This document shows, piece after piece, positions 36,342-45,290 of a stretch of 64,000 bases of DNA; position 1 is the stretch's first letter; each line of letters starts with the position of its first letter. Made by a program: the position numbers and the translations under genes. The notes beneath the pieces are model-generated. The model worked only from the letters and a program-made list of their open reading frames with translations. It was not told where the DNA came from and ran no database searches. This DNA is from Vicingus serpentipes (GTDB lineage: Bacteria > Bacteroidota > Bacteroidia > Flavobacteriales_E > Vicingaceae): positions 327,365 through 391,364 of the forward strand of contig NZ_VOOS01000004.1 of the NCBI RefSeq assembly GCF_007993035.1. The letters run 5' to 3'.

Positions 36342-38623
36342 GGTGTTTAATATATATATCATTTTTCTTATTGCCACTAATTGGGGCTTCTCAAGACTAT
36401 GCTGATAAAAACTATTATTTAGTAGATAGTATAGATTTAAAAGGGTTAACAGCCCCTGACAGAATACTGCTTGATAGTTGTTTAGTATTATTTCATAAAT
36501 CAAATCAGGACACCTCTAAAGTAATTGCACTTAATGGTATTTGTGAAAATATGGTCAGCGCTTACTGGGTTAAATATCAATTTTATCAATATCAGCTAAT
36601 TAATAAAGCAATTAAAAAACAGCCTCAGGATAAAAGGTTAAAAAAGTCATTAGCAAATGCACTAAATAATCTTGGACTAATATATAGAGATGAAGGCGAT
36701 ATAGAGAAAGCTTTAGATTATTATACACAAAGCCTAAAATTGTTAGAGGTCACTAATGATAAACATGGGCTAGCAGATTGTTTAAATAATATAGGGTTTT
36801 TGTATAAAAATAAAGGAGAGTTGAATAATGCACTCGATTATTATAAAAGAAGTTTAAAGATTAGAACTGAACTTAATGAAAAAGAAGGGATAGCATTAAG
36901 TTTAAACAATATTGGCCTTTTGTATTTAAATCAAGGTTTAATTAAAGAAGCTCTAAATTATAGTTTAAAAAGTTTAAAAATAAGAGAAGAAATTGGGGAT
37001 AAAAATGGTATAGCACAAAGTTTAAATAATATTGGAATGTTATATAATAATCAAGGCTCGATTGAAGAAGCTTTAAATTACTATAGCCAAAGTTTAAAAT
37101 TATATGAAGAGTTAGGTGATAAAAAAGGAATAGCGTTTAGTTTAAATAATGTTGGATTCATTTTATATAATATGGGGCTTAATGATAAAGCTAAAGAGTG
37201 CTATGAAAAAAGCTTGAAACTAAGAAAGGAGTTGGGGAATAAACAAGGTATAGCTGAAAGTTTAAATAATATAGGATACATCTATATTGAAAGTGACTCT
37301 AATGATTTAGCACTGAGGTACTTTGAACAAAGTTTAATCCTTCAAAAAGAATCTGAAAATAAGAAAGGAATTTCAAACACACTTAACAATATTGGTTATA
37401 TATATTTTCTTAATAATAACTTGAATAAGGCACTTAATTACTCTAAAAAAAGTTTAGAAATTGCTAATCAAATTGGGTTTCCTGAAAGCATTAAAAACGC
37501 AGCAAATAATTTAAGCCAGATTTATCAAAAGCAAGGTAATTATAAGGAGGCTTTTAATATGAAAAATTTACAAATTCAAATGCGAGATAGTATTAATAAT
37601 GATGAAAATCAAAAGGCTACGTTACTTCAGCATGCTAAATATGAATATGAAAAACAAAAAGCTTTAGATGATGCCGAGCATGAGAAAACTTTAGCAATAG
37701 AAAAAGAATCGAAAGCAAAACAAAAAATTATTATTTATTCAATTGCTTTCGGATTACTTTTAGTAGCTATATTTTTAATATTTGTAATCAATCGATTGCA
37801 GGTTACTCGTAAACAAAAAGAGTTAATTGAAATCCAGAAAAAAGAAGTAGAAAGCGCCCATCATGAATTAGAGGATAAAAATCAAGAAATAACAGATAGT
37901 ATTCGTTACGCAAAAAGAATTCAGTCGGCTATTTTGCCTTCTAATAAAACCATAAAAGAGTATTTACCAGATAGTTTTATTTTATATAAACCAAAAGATA
38001 TTGTTGCAGGAGATTTTTATTGGATGGAGCACAAGGAAGGCAGAGTGCTTTTTGCAGCCGCCGACTGCACCGGTCATGGAGTACCCGGAGCAATGGTAAG
38101 TGTAGTGTGTAATAATGGGTTAAATAGAAGCGTTCGTGAATATGGATTGAAAGACCCTGGAGAAATACTTAATAAAACTCGAGAAATAGTAATTGCTGAG
38201 TTTGAAAAAAGTGAAGAAGAAGTAAAAGACGGAATGGATATAGCTCTTTGTTCATTAGAAGGCAATACTTTAAAGTACGCAGGAGCCAATAATCCTTTAT
38301 GGATAATTAGAAATGGGGAAATAATAGAAACAAAAGCCGATAAGCAACCAATAGGAAAGTTTGATGAGTTGTTACCTTATACTACTCACACCTTTGAATT
38401 ACAAAAAGGAGATACCATTTACATTTTCTCTGATGGTTATGTAGATCAATTTGGAGGAGAAAAAGGGAAAAAGTTTAAAACAGCTAATTTCAAAAAACTG
38501 TTACTTACCATCCAAAACGAATCAATAGAGAAGCAAAAACAATTAATTAACGAATCATTCGAAACCTGGAAAGGTAATTTAGAACAAATTGATGATGTTT
38601 GTGTAATTGGAGTTAAAATTTAA
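36338..38623 (+). CDS. TPR-transmembrane-SpoIIE phosphatase, copy 3
   Basis: A 761-residue paralogue, last of the tandem set. The ATG at 36338 overlaps the previous stop as ATGA and starts the signal peptide MRCLIYISFFLLPLIGASQ; the in-frame ATG at 36317 would add seven residues lying inside the previous gene. It carries about eight regular TPRs (repeated SLNNIGxxYxxxG units), one or two more than copy 2, then a membrane helix near residue 470, a coiled coil and an intact SpoIIE domain (PKDIVAGDFYW, ADCTGHGVPGA, DGMDIALC, FSDGYVDQFGG). The different repeat number suggests a different ligand or dimer interface from copy 2. Confidence 0.9.
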   Translation: MRCLIYISFFLLPLIGASQDYADKNYYLVDSIDLKGLTAPDRILLDSCLVLFHKSNQDTSKVIALNGICENMVSAYWVKYQFYQYQLINKAIKKQPQDKRLKKSLANALNNLGLIYRDEGDIEKALDYYTQSLKLLEVTNDKHGLADCLNNIGFLYKNKGELNNALDYYKRSLKIRTELNEKEGIALSLNNIGLLYLNQGLIKEALNYSLKSLKIREEIGDKNGIAQSLNNIGMLYNNQGSIEEALNYYSQSLKLYEELGDKKGIAFSLNNVGFILYNMGLNDKAKECYEKSLKLRKELGNKQGIAESLNNIGYIYIESDSNDLALRYFEQSLILQKESENKKGISNTLNNIGYIYFLNNNLNKALNYSKKSLEIANQIGFPESIKNAANNLSQIYQKQGNYKEAFNMKNLQIQMRDSINNDENQKATLLQHAKYEYEKQKALDDAEHEKTLAIEKESKAKQKIIIYSIAFGLLLVAIFLIFVINRLQVTRKQKELIEIQKKEVESAHHELEDKNQEITDSIRYAKRIQSAILPSNKTIKEYLPDSFILYKPKDIVAGDFYWMEHKEGRVLFAAADCTGHGVPGAMVSVVCNNGLNRSVREYGLKDPGEILNKTREIVIAEFEKSEEEVKDGMDIALCSLEGNTLKYAGANNPLWIIRNGEIIETKADKQPIGKFDELLPYTTHTFELQKGDTIYIFSDGYVDQFGGEKGKKFKTANFKKLLLTIQNESIEKQKQLINESFETWKGNLEQIDDVCVIGVKI

Positions 38624-38624
38624 T

Positions 38625-38801
38625 TTACTCCGTTGGATACGTTAAACTTTTAAGGTTGGTAGGCTTTTTTGGCGAAGTCTCAGTTGGCTTAACTGTTTCT
38701 TCATTAGTAGTATTATCAGTTGATGATGTTGTTGTAGATGAAGTTTTACAACTTACTAACGTAAACATTAATACACCTGCGAATATTGATAATTTTTTCA
38801 T
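38625..38801 (-). CDS. Small Ser/Thr-rich lipoprotein, 58 residues
   Basis: A leftward ATG at 38801 opens a 58-codon frame ending in TAA at 38627-38625. The N-terminus MKKLSIFAGVLMFTLVSC is a textbook lipoprotein signal with Cys18. The mature part is 40 residues of Thr, Ser, Lys and Pro with no globular fold (TSSTTTSSTDN, then KPTETSPKKPTN). It ends one base from the stop of SpoIIE copy 3, on the opposite strand, and lies 35 bases downstream of the permease start-strand genes' end, so it may be expressed by itself or from either side. Function is unknown. A rightward open frame over the same interval is its shadow. Confidence 0.75.
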   Translation of the reverse strand: MKKLSIFAGVLMFTLVSCKTSSTTTSSTDNTTNEETVKPTETSPKKPTNLKSLTYPTE

Positions 38802-38836
38802 GATTATTATTTTTAAAATTCAAAAATACGATTGTT

Positions 38837-40045
38837 TTACAAATGTTTTTTCGTCAAAATCCGTGCCGGATACCAAGAGGCTAGTAATCCAATTACTAAA
38901 ACAATACCGGTTACATTTATAAAATCCATAAGCTGTAATTCAACGGGATAAAAATCTACAATACCTCCATTAAGTCTAAGTAAGCCAAATGTTTGTTGAA
39001 CCCAACAAATTAATGCGCCTAAAACCATTCCCGTAAAAGCGCCAAGCAAGTTTATAAGCATGCCTTCAGCAAAAAATATTTTTTGAATTAAGGAGTTGTT
39101 TGCACCCATTGTTTTTAAAATCCAAACATCTTTTTTCTTATCAATAATAAGCATGGTTAAAGAACCAACAATATTAAATGAAGCAATAATTAGAATGAAT
39201 GTTAGAATTAAAAAAGTAATCCATTTTTCAGTTTCGTTGGTTTTAAATATTAATTCATTTAATTCATAACGAGTTTGCACCTTATAATTTGCACCAACAA
39301 TCACCTTTATTTCATTATTAACCATATCAAGGTTTGCATTAGTATTTATTTTTAATTCAATTGAAGATATTTTGTTTTTATGATTCAACAACTCTTGAGC
39401 AAACGACAAAGAAGATAAAACATATTTAGAATCGAAATCAGGACTTACAGAAAAAACACCTGCAGCACTAGCGTATTTTCGATTAAACTCATCAGTTGGA
39501 ACAAAAGATTTTTTATTTCCTCTTTTTGGAACAATTACACTTACCTTTTCTTGAAATTTACTTCCAAGATATAAAGATAAGTTATCAGCGATTCCATAAC
39601 CCAAGTGTAAATAATTTGTTTCCTCATCATCAAATCGAACTTTACCTTCAAACATCAAAGAATCTAGCCCTGTCATTTTATAAAACGAAGGGTCAACACC
39701 TTTTAAGGTAGCTACAGTTTGTTTATCATTGTATTTAAAAAGGGCAACATCCTCAATCGATTCTAAACAGAATTCGACATCTTTATGGCTTGCAATTTCT
39801 TCTTTTGGAAAATCTGAAATATGAAAAGTTTTGCCGGTTACAGCTGTAATTTTAATGTCTGGATCAAAAGAAGCGTAAAGGTCTTCTACTAATGTTTGTA
39901 AGCCGTTAAAAGCAGACAAAACGACAATTAAAGCTAATGTTCCAACTCCAATTCCTGCAACAGAAATCCAAGAAATAATATTGATTACATTGTGCGATTT
40001 TTTAGATATTAAATATCGTTTCGCTATGTAAAAAGGAACGTTCAA
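38837..40045 (-). CDS. FtsX/LolCE-like ABC transporter permease
   Basis: A 402-residue inner-membrane permease. The N-terminus (FYIAKRYLISKKSHNVINII) and first membrane helix (ISVAGIGVGTLALIVVLSAF) match the LolC/LolE group, followed by a large periplasmic domain (residues 50-260) and three C-terminal helices. LolCDE proteins extract lipoproteins from the inner membrane for delivery to the outer membrane. The ATPase partner is not encoded here, so it would come from elsewhere, as is common in Bacteroidota. It starts 2 bases after rbfA on the same strand. MacB-type export is a less likely alternative. Confidence 0.85.
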   Translation of the reverse strand: MNVPFYIAKRYLISKKSHNVINIISWISVAGIGVGTLALIVVLSAFNGLQTLVEDLYASFDPDIKITAVTGKTFHISDFPKEEIASHKDVEFCLESIEDVALFKYNDKQTVATLKGVDPSFYKMTGLDSLMFEGKVRFDDEETNYLHLGYGIADNLSLYLGSKFQEKVSVIVPKRGNKKSFVPTDEFNRKYASAAGVFSVSPDFDSKYVLSSLSFAQELLNHKNKISSIELKINTNANLDMVNNEIKVIVGANYKVQTRYELNELIFKTNETEKWITFLILTFILIIASFNIVGSLTMLIIDKKKDVWILKTMGANNSLIQKIFFAEGMLINLLGAFTGMVLGALICWVQQTFGLLRLNGGIVDFYPVELQLMDFINVTGIVLVIGLLASWYPARILTKKHL

Positions 40046-40047
40046 TG

Positions 40048-40386
40048 TTATTGTTTTAGCGCTTCATCTAAAGCTTCAGCATAGTCTAAAGAGTCATCTA
40101 AATAGAACGCAATTTCAGGAACAATTCGAAGTTGTTTTTTTATTATTTTCCCTAACAAACCTCTTATCATTTTAGAATTTTCATTTACCCCTTTTACACA
40201 GTCTATAGGTTCGGTTGCCCCAAAAATACTTAGGTAAACTTTTGCAAAACTTAAATCAGGAGAAACTCTAACTACAGTAACACTAATCATGGTGTTAGGA
40301 AACCAATCGGTACCATTCTGCTGGAAAATAATACTTAATTCTTTAAGTAATAATCGAGATACTTTATTTTGTCTTAGTGAACTCAT
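40048..40386 (-). CDS. rbfA: Ribosome-binding factor A
   Basis: A 112-residue KH-like protein required for late 30S ribosomal subunit maturation. The order of features is that of RbfA: an N-terminal helix (RQNKVSRLLLKELSIIFQ), a strand SVTVVRVSPDLSFAKVYLSI with the conserved SPDL and AKVY, and a C-terminal RGLLGKIIKKQLRIVPEIAF. It is followed by the LolCE-like permease, an order seen repeatedly in Bacteroidota, and is downstream of hflX by 66 bases. Confidence 0.93.
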   Translation of the reverse strand: MSSLRQNKVSRLLLKELSIIFQQNGTDWFPNTMISVTVVRVSPDLSFAKVYLSIFGATEPIDCVKGVNENSKMIRGLLGKIIKKQLRIVPEIAFYLDDSLDYAEALDEALKQ

Positions 40387-40452
40387 GGAGCAAAGTTATA
40401 AATTCTAAATTAGATACTTATTCTAAAATGAATGGTTAGAAGAATATAGAGA

Positions 40453-41649
40453 TTAATACAATAATTGATGAGGATACATTCTTAAGTGCACACTTTTAAT
40501 CTCTTCGTAAAGAACTGATTTTAATTCTTCAATATTAAGTTTATTAGTTGCCGAAATGTAAACTGTTGGATGATTACTTTTACTCATCCACATTTTTTTA
40601 AGGTCATCTAATGAGTAGTTTTCCCTTGTTTCAGGGGTTAAATCATCTTCATCTTTTTTCTCGTAGGTAAAAGCATCAATTTTGTTAAAAACCATAATTG
40701 TGGGTTTATCTAGCGCTTCTAAATCTGCAAGAGTTTCATTTACAACTTGAATTTGATCTTCAAAATTAGAATGAGAAATATCAACCACATGAACTAAAAC
40801 ATCTGAATCTTTTACTTCATCTAAAGTAGATTTAAATGATTCAATTAAATGGTGAGGTAATTTTCTGATAAACCCAACAGTATCAGTTAGCAAAAAAGGT
40901 AAATTTTCAATAACTACTTTTCTGATTGTGGTGTCAAGTGTTGCAAAAAGTTTGTTTTCAGCAAATACTTCCGATTTGCTTAGCATATTCATCATTGTTG
41001 ATTTACCAACATTGGTATAACCAACTAATGATACTCGAACCATTTGTAAACGTTTCTTACGTTGGGTTGATTTTTGCTTATCTATCGTCTTTAATTTTTC
41101 TTTAAGTAAAGCGATTTTATTTAAAATAATACGTCTATCTGTTTCAATTTGTGTTTCCCCTGGACCACGTAACCCAATCCCACCTTTTTGTCTTTCTAAG
41201 TGAGTCCACATTCTTGTTAAACGAGGCAATAAATACTGACATTGAGCTAATTCAACTTGAGTTCTAGCATTAGAAGTTTGTGCTCTACTAGCAAAAATAT
41301 CTAGAATTAAACTACTTCTATCAAGCACTTTAATTTCTATTACTTTTTCAATATTCCTTGCTTGTGAAGGAGATAGTTCATCATCAAAAATGATAACATG
41401 TACTTCGTTTTCTTGAATGTAATTTAAAATTTCCTCAAGTTTTCCTTTTCCAACAAATGTTTTCGGATCAGGATGTGTTACTTTTTGTGTAAATCGTTTT
41501 ACTTCAATTGCACCAGCCGTTTCAGCTAAAAATGATAATTCATCCAAATATTCTTTTAACTGAGTCTCGTTTTGGTTTTGTGTAATAACACCAACTAGTA
41601 TTGCTTTTTCAACTACCGCTTCGTTTGTAATATGTAAGTTACCTTTCAT
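40453..41649 (-). CDS. hflX: GTPase HflX
   Basis: A 398-residue ribosome-associated GTPase that rescues stalled or heat-damaged 50S subunits. The N-terminal HflX domain contains the conserved ATLDT-independent region (HPDPKTFVGKGKLEEI and FDDELSPSQARNIE) and the glycine-rich RQKGGIGLRGPGETQIE linker. The GTPase motifs are G1 GYTNVGKST, G3 DTVGFI and G4 FNKID. Length is typical. It is preceded by a small membrane protein gene with a 3-base gap and followed by rbfA, so it sits in a leftward, partly ribosome-related operon. Confidence 0.95.
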   Translation of the reverse strand: MKGNLHITNEAVVEKAILVGVITQNQNETQLKEYLDELSFLAETAGAIEVKRFTQKVTHPDPKTFVGKGKLEEILNYIQENEVHVIIFDDELSPSQARNIEKVIEIKVLDRSSLILDIFASRAQTSNARTQVELAQCQYLLPRLTRMWTHLERQKGGIGLRGPGETQIETDRRIILNKIALLKEKLKTIDKQKSTQRKKRLQMVRVSLVGYTNVGKSTMMNMLSKSEVFAENKLFATLDTTIRKVVIENLPFLLTDTVGFIRKLPHHLIESFKSTLDEVKDSDVLVHVVDISHSNFEDQIQVVNETLADLEALDKPTIMVFNKIDAFTYEKKDEDDLTPETRENYSLDDLKKMWMSKSNHPTVYISATNKLNIEELKSVLYEEIKSVHLRMYPHQLLY

Positions 41650-41652
41650 TTA

Positions 41653-42093
41653 TTAAAACATTCCTCCACCAACTAAAGTTGGTTTAATTAATCCAGCCCA
41701 CAAAATAAGTATAAAGGCAATAGTATAAAAAATAGCTCCTTTCTTAAATTTATAAACGCTTTCAGTTGCTTTTTTAGATTTTACTCTACCAATTGTAATT
41801 AAAGCAATTGCGATTAACATCGTTACACCATGTTCCATAGCCCAAAATCTCAATACGCTATCTTTCATTGCATCACCAATTGCTACTACTTTTTCGCTTA
41901 TAAAATAAAGGACAACTCCAATTATCATTTGAGTATGAGTAAAACTTAGTAGTAACAGCGCAATTAAATTATCGGATTTATTGTAGTCTTTTTTACCAAA
42001 CCAACCAGCAAATGATTTAATAATTGCTATAACTAAAAAGATTAATACTAGCCATCTTAGTCCTGAGTGTGCATGAAGCATTCCATTGTACAT
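41653..42093 (-). CDS. Conserved four-helix membrane protein, unknown function
   Basis: A 146-residue integral membrane protein with four helices (about residues 10-30, 42-66, 86-104 and 122-140). Histidines sit near helix ends: H7 and H10 (HAHSGLRW), one in SFTHTQM and one in MEHGVTM. These could bind haem as in cytochrome b-like four-helix bundles, but I cannot confirm it. I recognise it only as a family seen in Bacteroidota. It is the first gene of the leftward group with hflX, rbfA and the permease. A leftward TAATTTTG at 42127-42120 could serve as its -7 promoter element. Confidence 0.7.
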   Translation of the reverse strand: MYNGMLHAHSGLRWLVLIFLVIAIIKSFAGWFGKKDYNKSDNLIALLLLSFTHTQMIIGVVLYFISEKVVAIGDAMKDSVLRFWAMEHGVTMLIAIALITIGRVKSKKATESVYKFKKGAIFYTIAFILILWAGLIKPTLVGGGMF

Positions 42094-42183
42094 AAATTAT
42101 AGTTTTGTTAGGTTACGCTCAAAATTAACCAAAAAGGCTTAGGATATATTTTTAACAGTGAAAATTAACTCGATTTAAAATAT

Positions 42184-42191
42184 TATTTTTG
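42184..42191 (+). promoter_or_regulatory. Candidate -7 promoter element of the amidohydrolase gene
   Basis: TATTTTTG fits TAnnTTTG and lies 22 bases before the ATG at 42214. A -33 TTTG is not clear. Confidence 0.4.
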
Positions 42192-42213
42192 GACATCTAT
42201 TAAAAAAATATCA

Positions 42214-45200
42214 ATGAAGAAATTCTTTTTAACTGTTTTTGTAGTTTGTAGTTTCCTTGCAAATGCTCAAGAGACTTTTATTACCAATGGCTCAAAAAAC
42301 AATATCCATAATTATTACGCCTTTAAAAATGCAACCATTTTTAAAGATTATCAAACTAAAATTAATAAAGGAGTTTTATTAATAAAAGATGGGAAGGTAG
42401 TAGAAATTGGAGAGGAAGGGAAAGTTAAAATTCCTAAAAACGCTATAGTTTACGATTTAGATGGAAAATTTATTTATCCTTCTTTAATTGATCTTTATTC
42501 TGATTACGGAATTCCGGTTGCCGAAAAAAGCAAAAAGCCAAACTTTGGGCCTCAGTTTGAAAGTAACAGAAAAGGAGCATATAACTGGAATGAAGCAATT
42601 CATCCGGAAGTTGAATCTGGTATGTTATTTACAGTTAACAATAAAAAGGCGGAAGAATTAAGAAACTTAGGTTTTGGGGTAGTTCTAACACATCAGCAAG
42701 ATGGAATAATGAGAGGAACCTCAGCTTTGGTTACATTAGCTGATGATATTGCTAATCAAGTAATGTTAAAAGATAAAGTTGCTATGCAACTTTCATTCAA
42801 TAAAGGAACTTCTACTCAAGATTACCCGGGGTCTTTAATGGGATCTATTGCATTAATTAGGCAAACTTATTATGACGTAGATTGGTATTTTAACAATAAA
42901 AATCTACCAGAATATAATATTTCATTAGCTAAAATAGTCGATAATTGGGAATTGCCTTCAATTTTTGACACCCAAGATAAGTTAGATATATTACGTGCTG
43001 ATTTAATTGGTGATGAATTTGAAATGCAATACATCTTCAAAGGGAATGGAGATGAATATCAACGAATTAATGAAATTAAAGCAACAAAAGGAAGATTAAT
43101 TTTGCCAATTAATTTCCCAGAAGCTTATGATGTAACTGACCCTTATAACGCAATGGTTGTTCCTTTTAAGGATATTAAAGAATGGGAGTTAGCACCATAT
43201 AATTTAGGAGTAGTAGAGAAAAATAAAATTGATTTCGCAATTACGACAGCTGATTTAAAAGACAAAAAAGTATTTTGGAATAACTTAAGAAAAGCCATAG
43301 AAAATGGATTGTCCGAGGAGTCTGCTCTAAAAGCTTTAACTTATTCTCCTGCTGAATTTATAAAAATGAATGACCAAGTTGGAAGTTTGAATAAAGATAT
43401 GTGGGCTAACTTTATAATCACTTCTGAAAATTTATTTAGCGAAAAAAATATTATTTACGAAAACTGGATAAAAGGTAAAAAGTACTTACTAAAAGATTAT
43501 TCTTTAGTTGATGTTAGAGGTGATTATCATTTAAAAATTAATGAAAAAGTATATGATTTAAATATAAAAGGAGAAAAAGAAAAGCCTGCAGGAACTATCG
43601 AAATAGTAACCTTAAGTGATACAGCAAAAGCAGACACTTCTTCTGTGAAAGTTAACTTATCACTTCAAGCAAACAATATTACAATTAGTTTTAACCCAAA
43701 TGATGATTTAGATTCAGCAACAATTAGACTTAGTGGTTATGTAAATCACAATGCTGTAGTTTGGGAAGGAAAAGGACAACTAAGTAATGGTGATTGGATT
43801 AGTTGGTCAGCAATTAAAGGAGAACACCATAAAGAAGAGAAAAATGAGAAAGAAGAAAAGATAGATTCAACTGCTTCTGACTCCTTAATCATACCAAATA
43901 TTTATTATCCAAACATGGCTTATGGTTTAGATTCTATACCCAAAGCTGAAACCTTAATTATTAAAAATGTTACTGTTTGGACAAATGAAGACGAAGGAAT
44001 TCTTAAAAATACTGACGTATTGTTAAAAGATGGAAAGATTAGTCAAATTGGTAAAAACTTAGCAATTGAAGGAGCCATTATTGTTGATGGATCTGGTAAA
44101 CATTTAACTGCTGGAATTATTGATGAACACTCACACATTGCAATAAGTAGAGGTGTAAATGAGTGTACACAAGCTGTTACAGCTGAAGTAAGTATTGCAG
44201 ATGTTGTAGATTGTGATGACATAAATATTTACAGACAACTAGCTGGAGGGGTTGTTGCTTCTCAATTGTTACATGGTTCTTGCAACCCAATTGGAGGACA
44301 ATCAGCTTTAATAAAATTGAAATGGGGAAGTAGTCCAGAGGAAATGAAAATTAAAGAAACAGATGGCTACATCAAATTTGCATTAGGTGAAAACGTAAAA
44401 CAATCAAACTGGGGGATGTTTAATAGAAGCCGTTTTCCACAAACAAGAATGGGAGTTGAGCAGGTTTATTATGATGCTTTTACTAGAGCAAAAGAATATC
44501 AAAGTATTTGGGATAAATACGCTGCTTTACCTTTAAAAACAAAAGCAAATACTTACGCTCCAAGAATTGATCTTGAAATGGAAACGTTAAATGAGATTTT
44601 AAATAAAGAGCGTTTTATTTCTTGTCACTCTTATCAACAATCGGAAATTAACATGCTAATGCATGTTGGAGATTCAATGGGTTTTACTGTAAATACTTTT
44701 ACACATATTTTAGAAGGGTATAAAGTAGCAGATAAAATGAAAGAACATGGAGCAGGTGGCTCTACTTTTTCTGACTGGTGGGCATATAAGTTTGAAGTAA
44801 ATGATGCAATCCCTTATAATGGTGCCATTATGCACGAACAAGGAGTTTTAACAGCGTTTAATTCAGATGATGCTGAGATGGGAAGAAGATTAAATCAAGA
44901 GGCTGCAAAAGCCGTAAAATACGGAGGAGTGTCAGAGGAAGAAGCATGGAAGTTTGTTACATTAAACCCTGCTAAATTATTGCATTTAGATGATAAAATG
45001 GGAAGTATAAAAGTTGGTAAAGATGCTGATGTAGTATTGTGGTCCGATAATCCATTATCGGTTTATGCAACTGTTGAAAAAACAATTATAGAAGGAGTAG
45101 TTTATTTTGATAGACAAATGGATGAAGCTTTGCAAAAAAGAAATAGAGAAGAAAAAGCTGCAATTATAGAGAAAATGATAGGTGTAAAAGCTAAAGGAGG

Positions 45201-45264
45201 AAAAACTCAGAAACCAAAGGCAAAATACAATAGAACTTATCATTGTGATACAGTGGGAGAGTAA
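42214..45264 (+). CDS. Secreted amidohydrolase-family protein with two modules
   Basis: A 1016-residue periplasmic protein (signal MKKFFLTVFVVCSFLANAQ) made of two imidazolonepropionase/prolidase-like amidohydrolase modules. The C-terminal module has the metal site: H639-S-H641 (DEHSH), SCHSY, FTHILEG and FNSDDAEMG, and the closing GSIKVGKDADVVLWS of the beta-sandwich. The N-terminal module starts like an amidohydrolase (GKFIYPSLIDLYSDYG) but has no HxH and is probably structural. Substrate is unknown; peptides or cyclic amides are typical of the family. Nine bases separate its stop from a second amidohydrolase-like frame, so they are likely one operon and perhaps partners. Confidence 0.88.
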   Translation: MKKFFLTVFVVCSFLANAQETFITNGSKNNIHNYYAFKNATIFKDYQTKINKGVLLIKDGKVVEIGEEGKVKIPKNAIVYDLDGKFIYPSLIDLYSDYGIPVAEKSKKPNFGPQFESNRKGAYNWNEAIHPEVESGMLFTVNNKKAEELRNLGFGVVLTHQQDGIMRGTSALVTLADDIANQVMLKDKVAMQLSFNKGTSTQDYPGSLMGSIALIRQTYYDVDWYFNNKNLPEYNISLAKIVDNWELPSIFDTQDKLDILRADLIGDEFEMQYIFKGNGDEYQRINEIKATKGRLILPINFPEAYDVTDPYNAMVVPFKDIKEWELAPYNLGVVEKNKIDFAITTADLKDKKVFWNNLRKAIENGLSEESALKALTYSPAEFIKMNDQVGSLNKDMWANFIITSENLFSEKNIIYENWIKGKKYLLKDYSLVDVRGDYHLKINEKVYDLNIKGEKEKPAGTIEIVTLSDTAKADTSSVKVNLSLQANNITISFNPNDDLDSATIRLSGYVNHNAVVWEGKGQLSNGDWISWSAIKGEHHKEEKNEKEEKIDSTASDSLIIPNIYYPNMAYGLDSIPKAETLIIKNVTVWTNEDEGILKNTDVLLKDGKISQIGKNLAIEGAIIVDGSGKHLTAGIIDEHSHIAISRGVNECTQAVTAEVSIADVVDCDDINIYRQLAGGVVASQLLHGSCNPIGGQSALIKLKWGSSPEEMKIKETDGYIKFALGENVKQSNWGMFNRSRFPQTRMGVEQVYYDAFTRAKEYQSIWDKYAALPLKTKANTYAPRIDLEMETLNEILNKERFISCHSYQQSEINMLMHVGDSMGFTVNTFTHILEGYKVADKMKEHGAGGSTFSDWWAYKFEVNDAIPYNGAIMHEQGVLTAFNSDDAEMGRRLNQEAAKAVKYGGVSEEEAWKFVTLNPAKLLHLDDKMGSIKVGKDADVVLWSDNPLSVYATVEKTIIEGVVYFDRQMDEALQKRNREEKAAIIEKMIGVKAKGGKTQKPKAKYNRTYHCDTVGE

Positions 45265-45290
45265 TTACGAACTTGAAAACAATACTTAAA

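Noticed and set aside
38656..38922. Rightward 88-codon open frame after SpoIIE copy 3
   Set aside because: It runs antisense to the 58-residue lipoprotein gene and into the permease gene; its composition (Val/Asp runs) is that of the complement of a Ser/Thr-rich coding strand.
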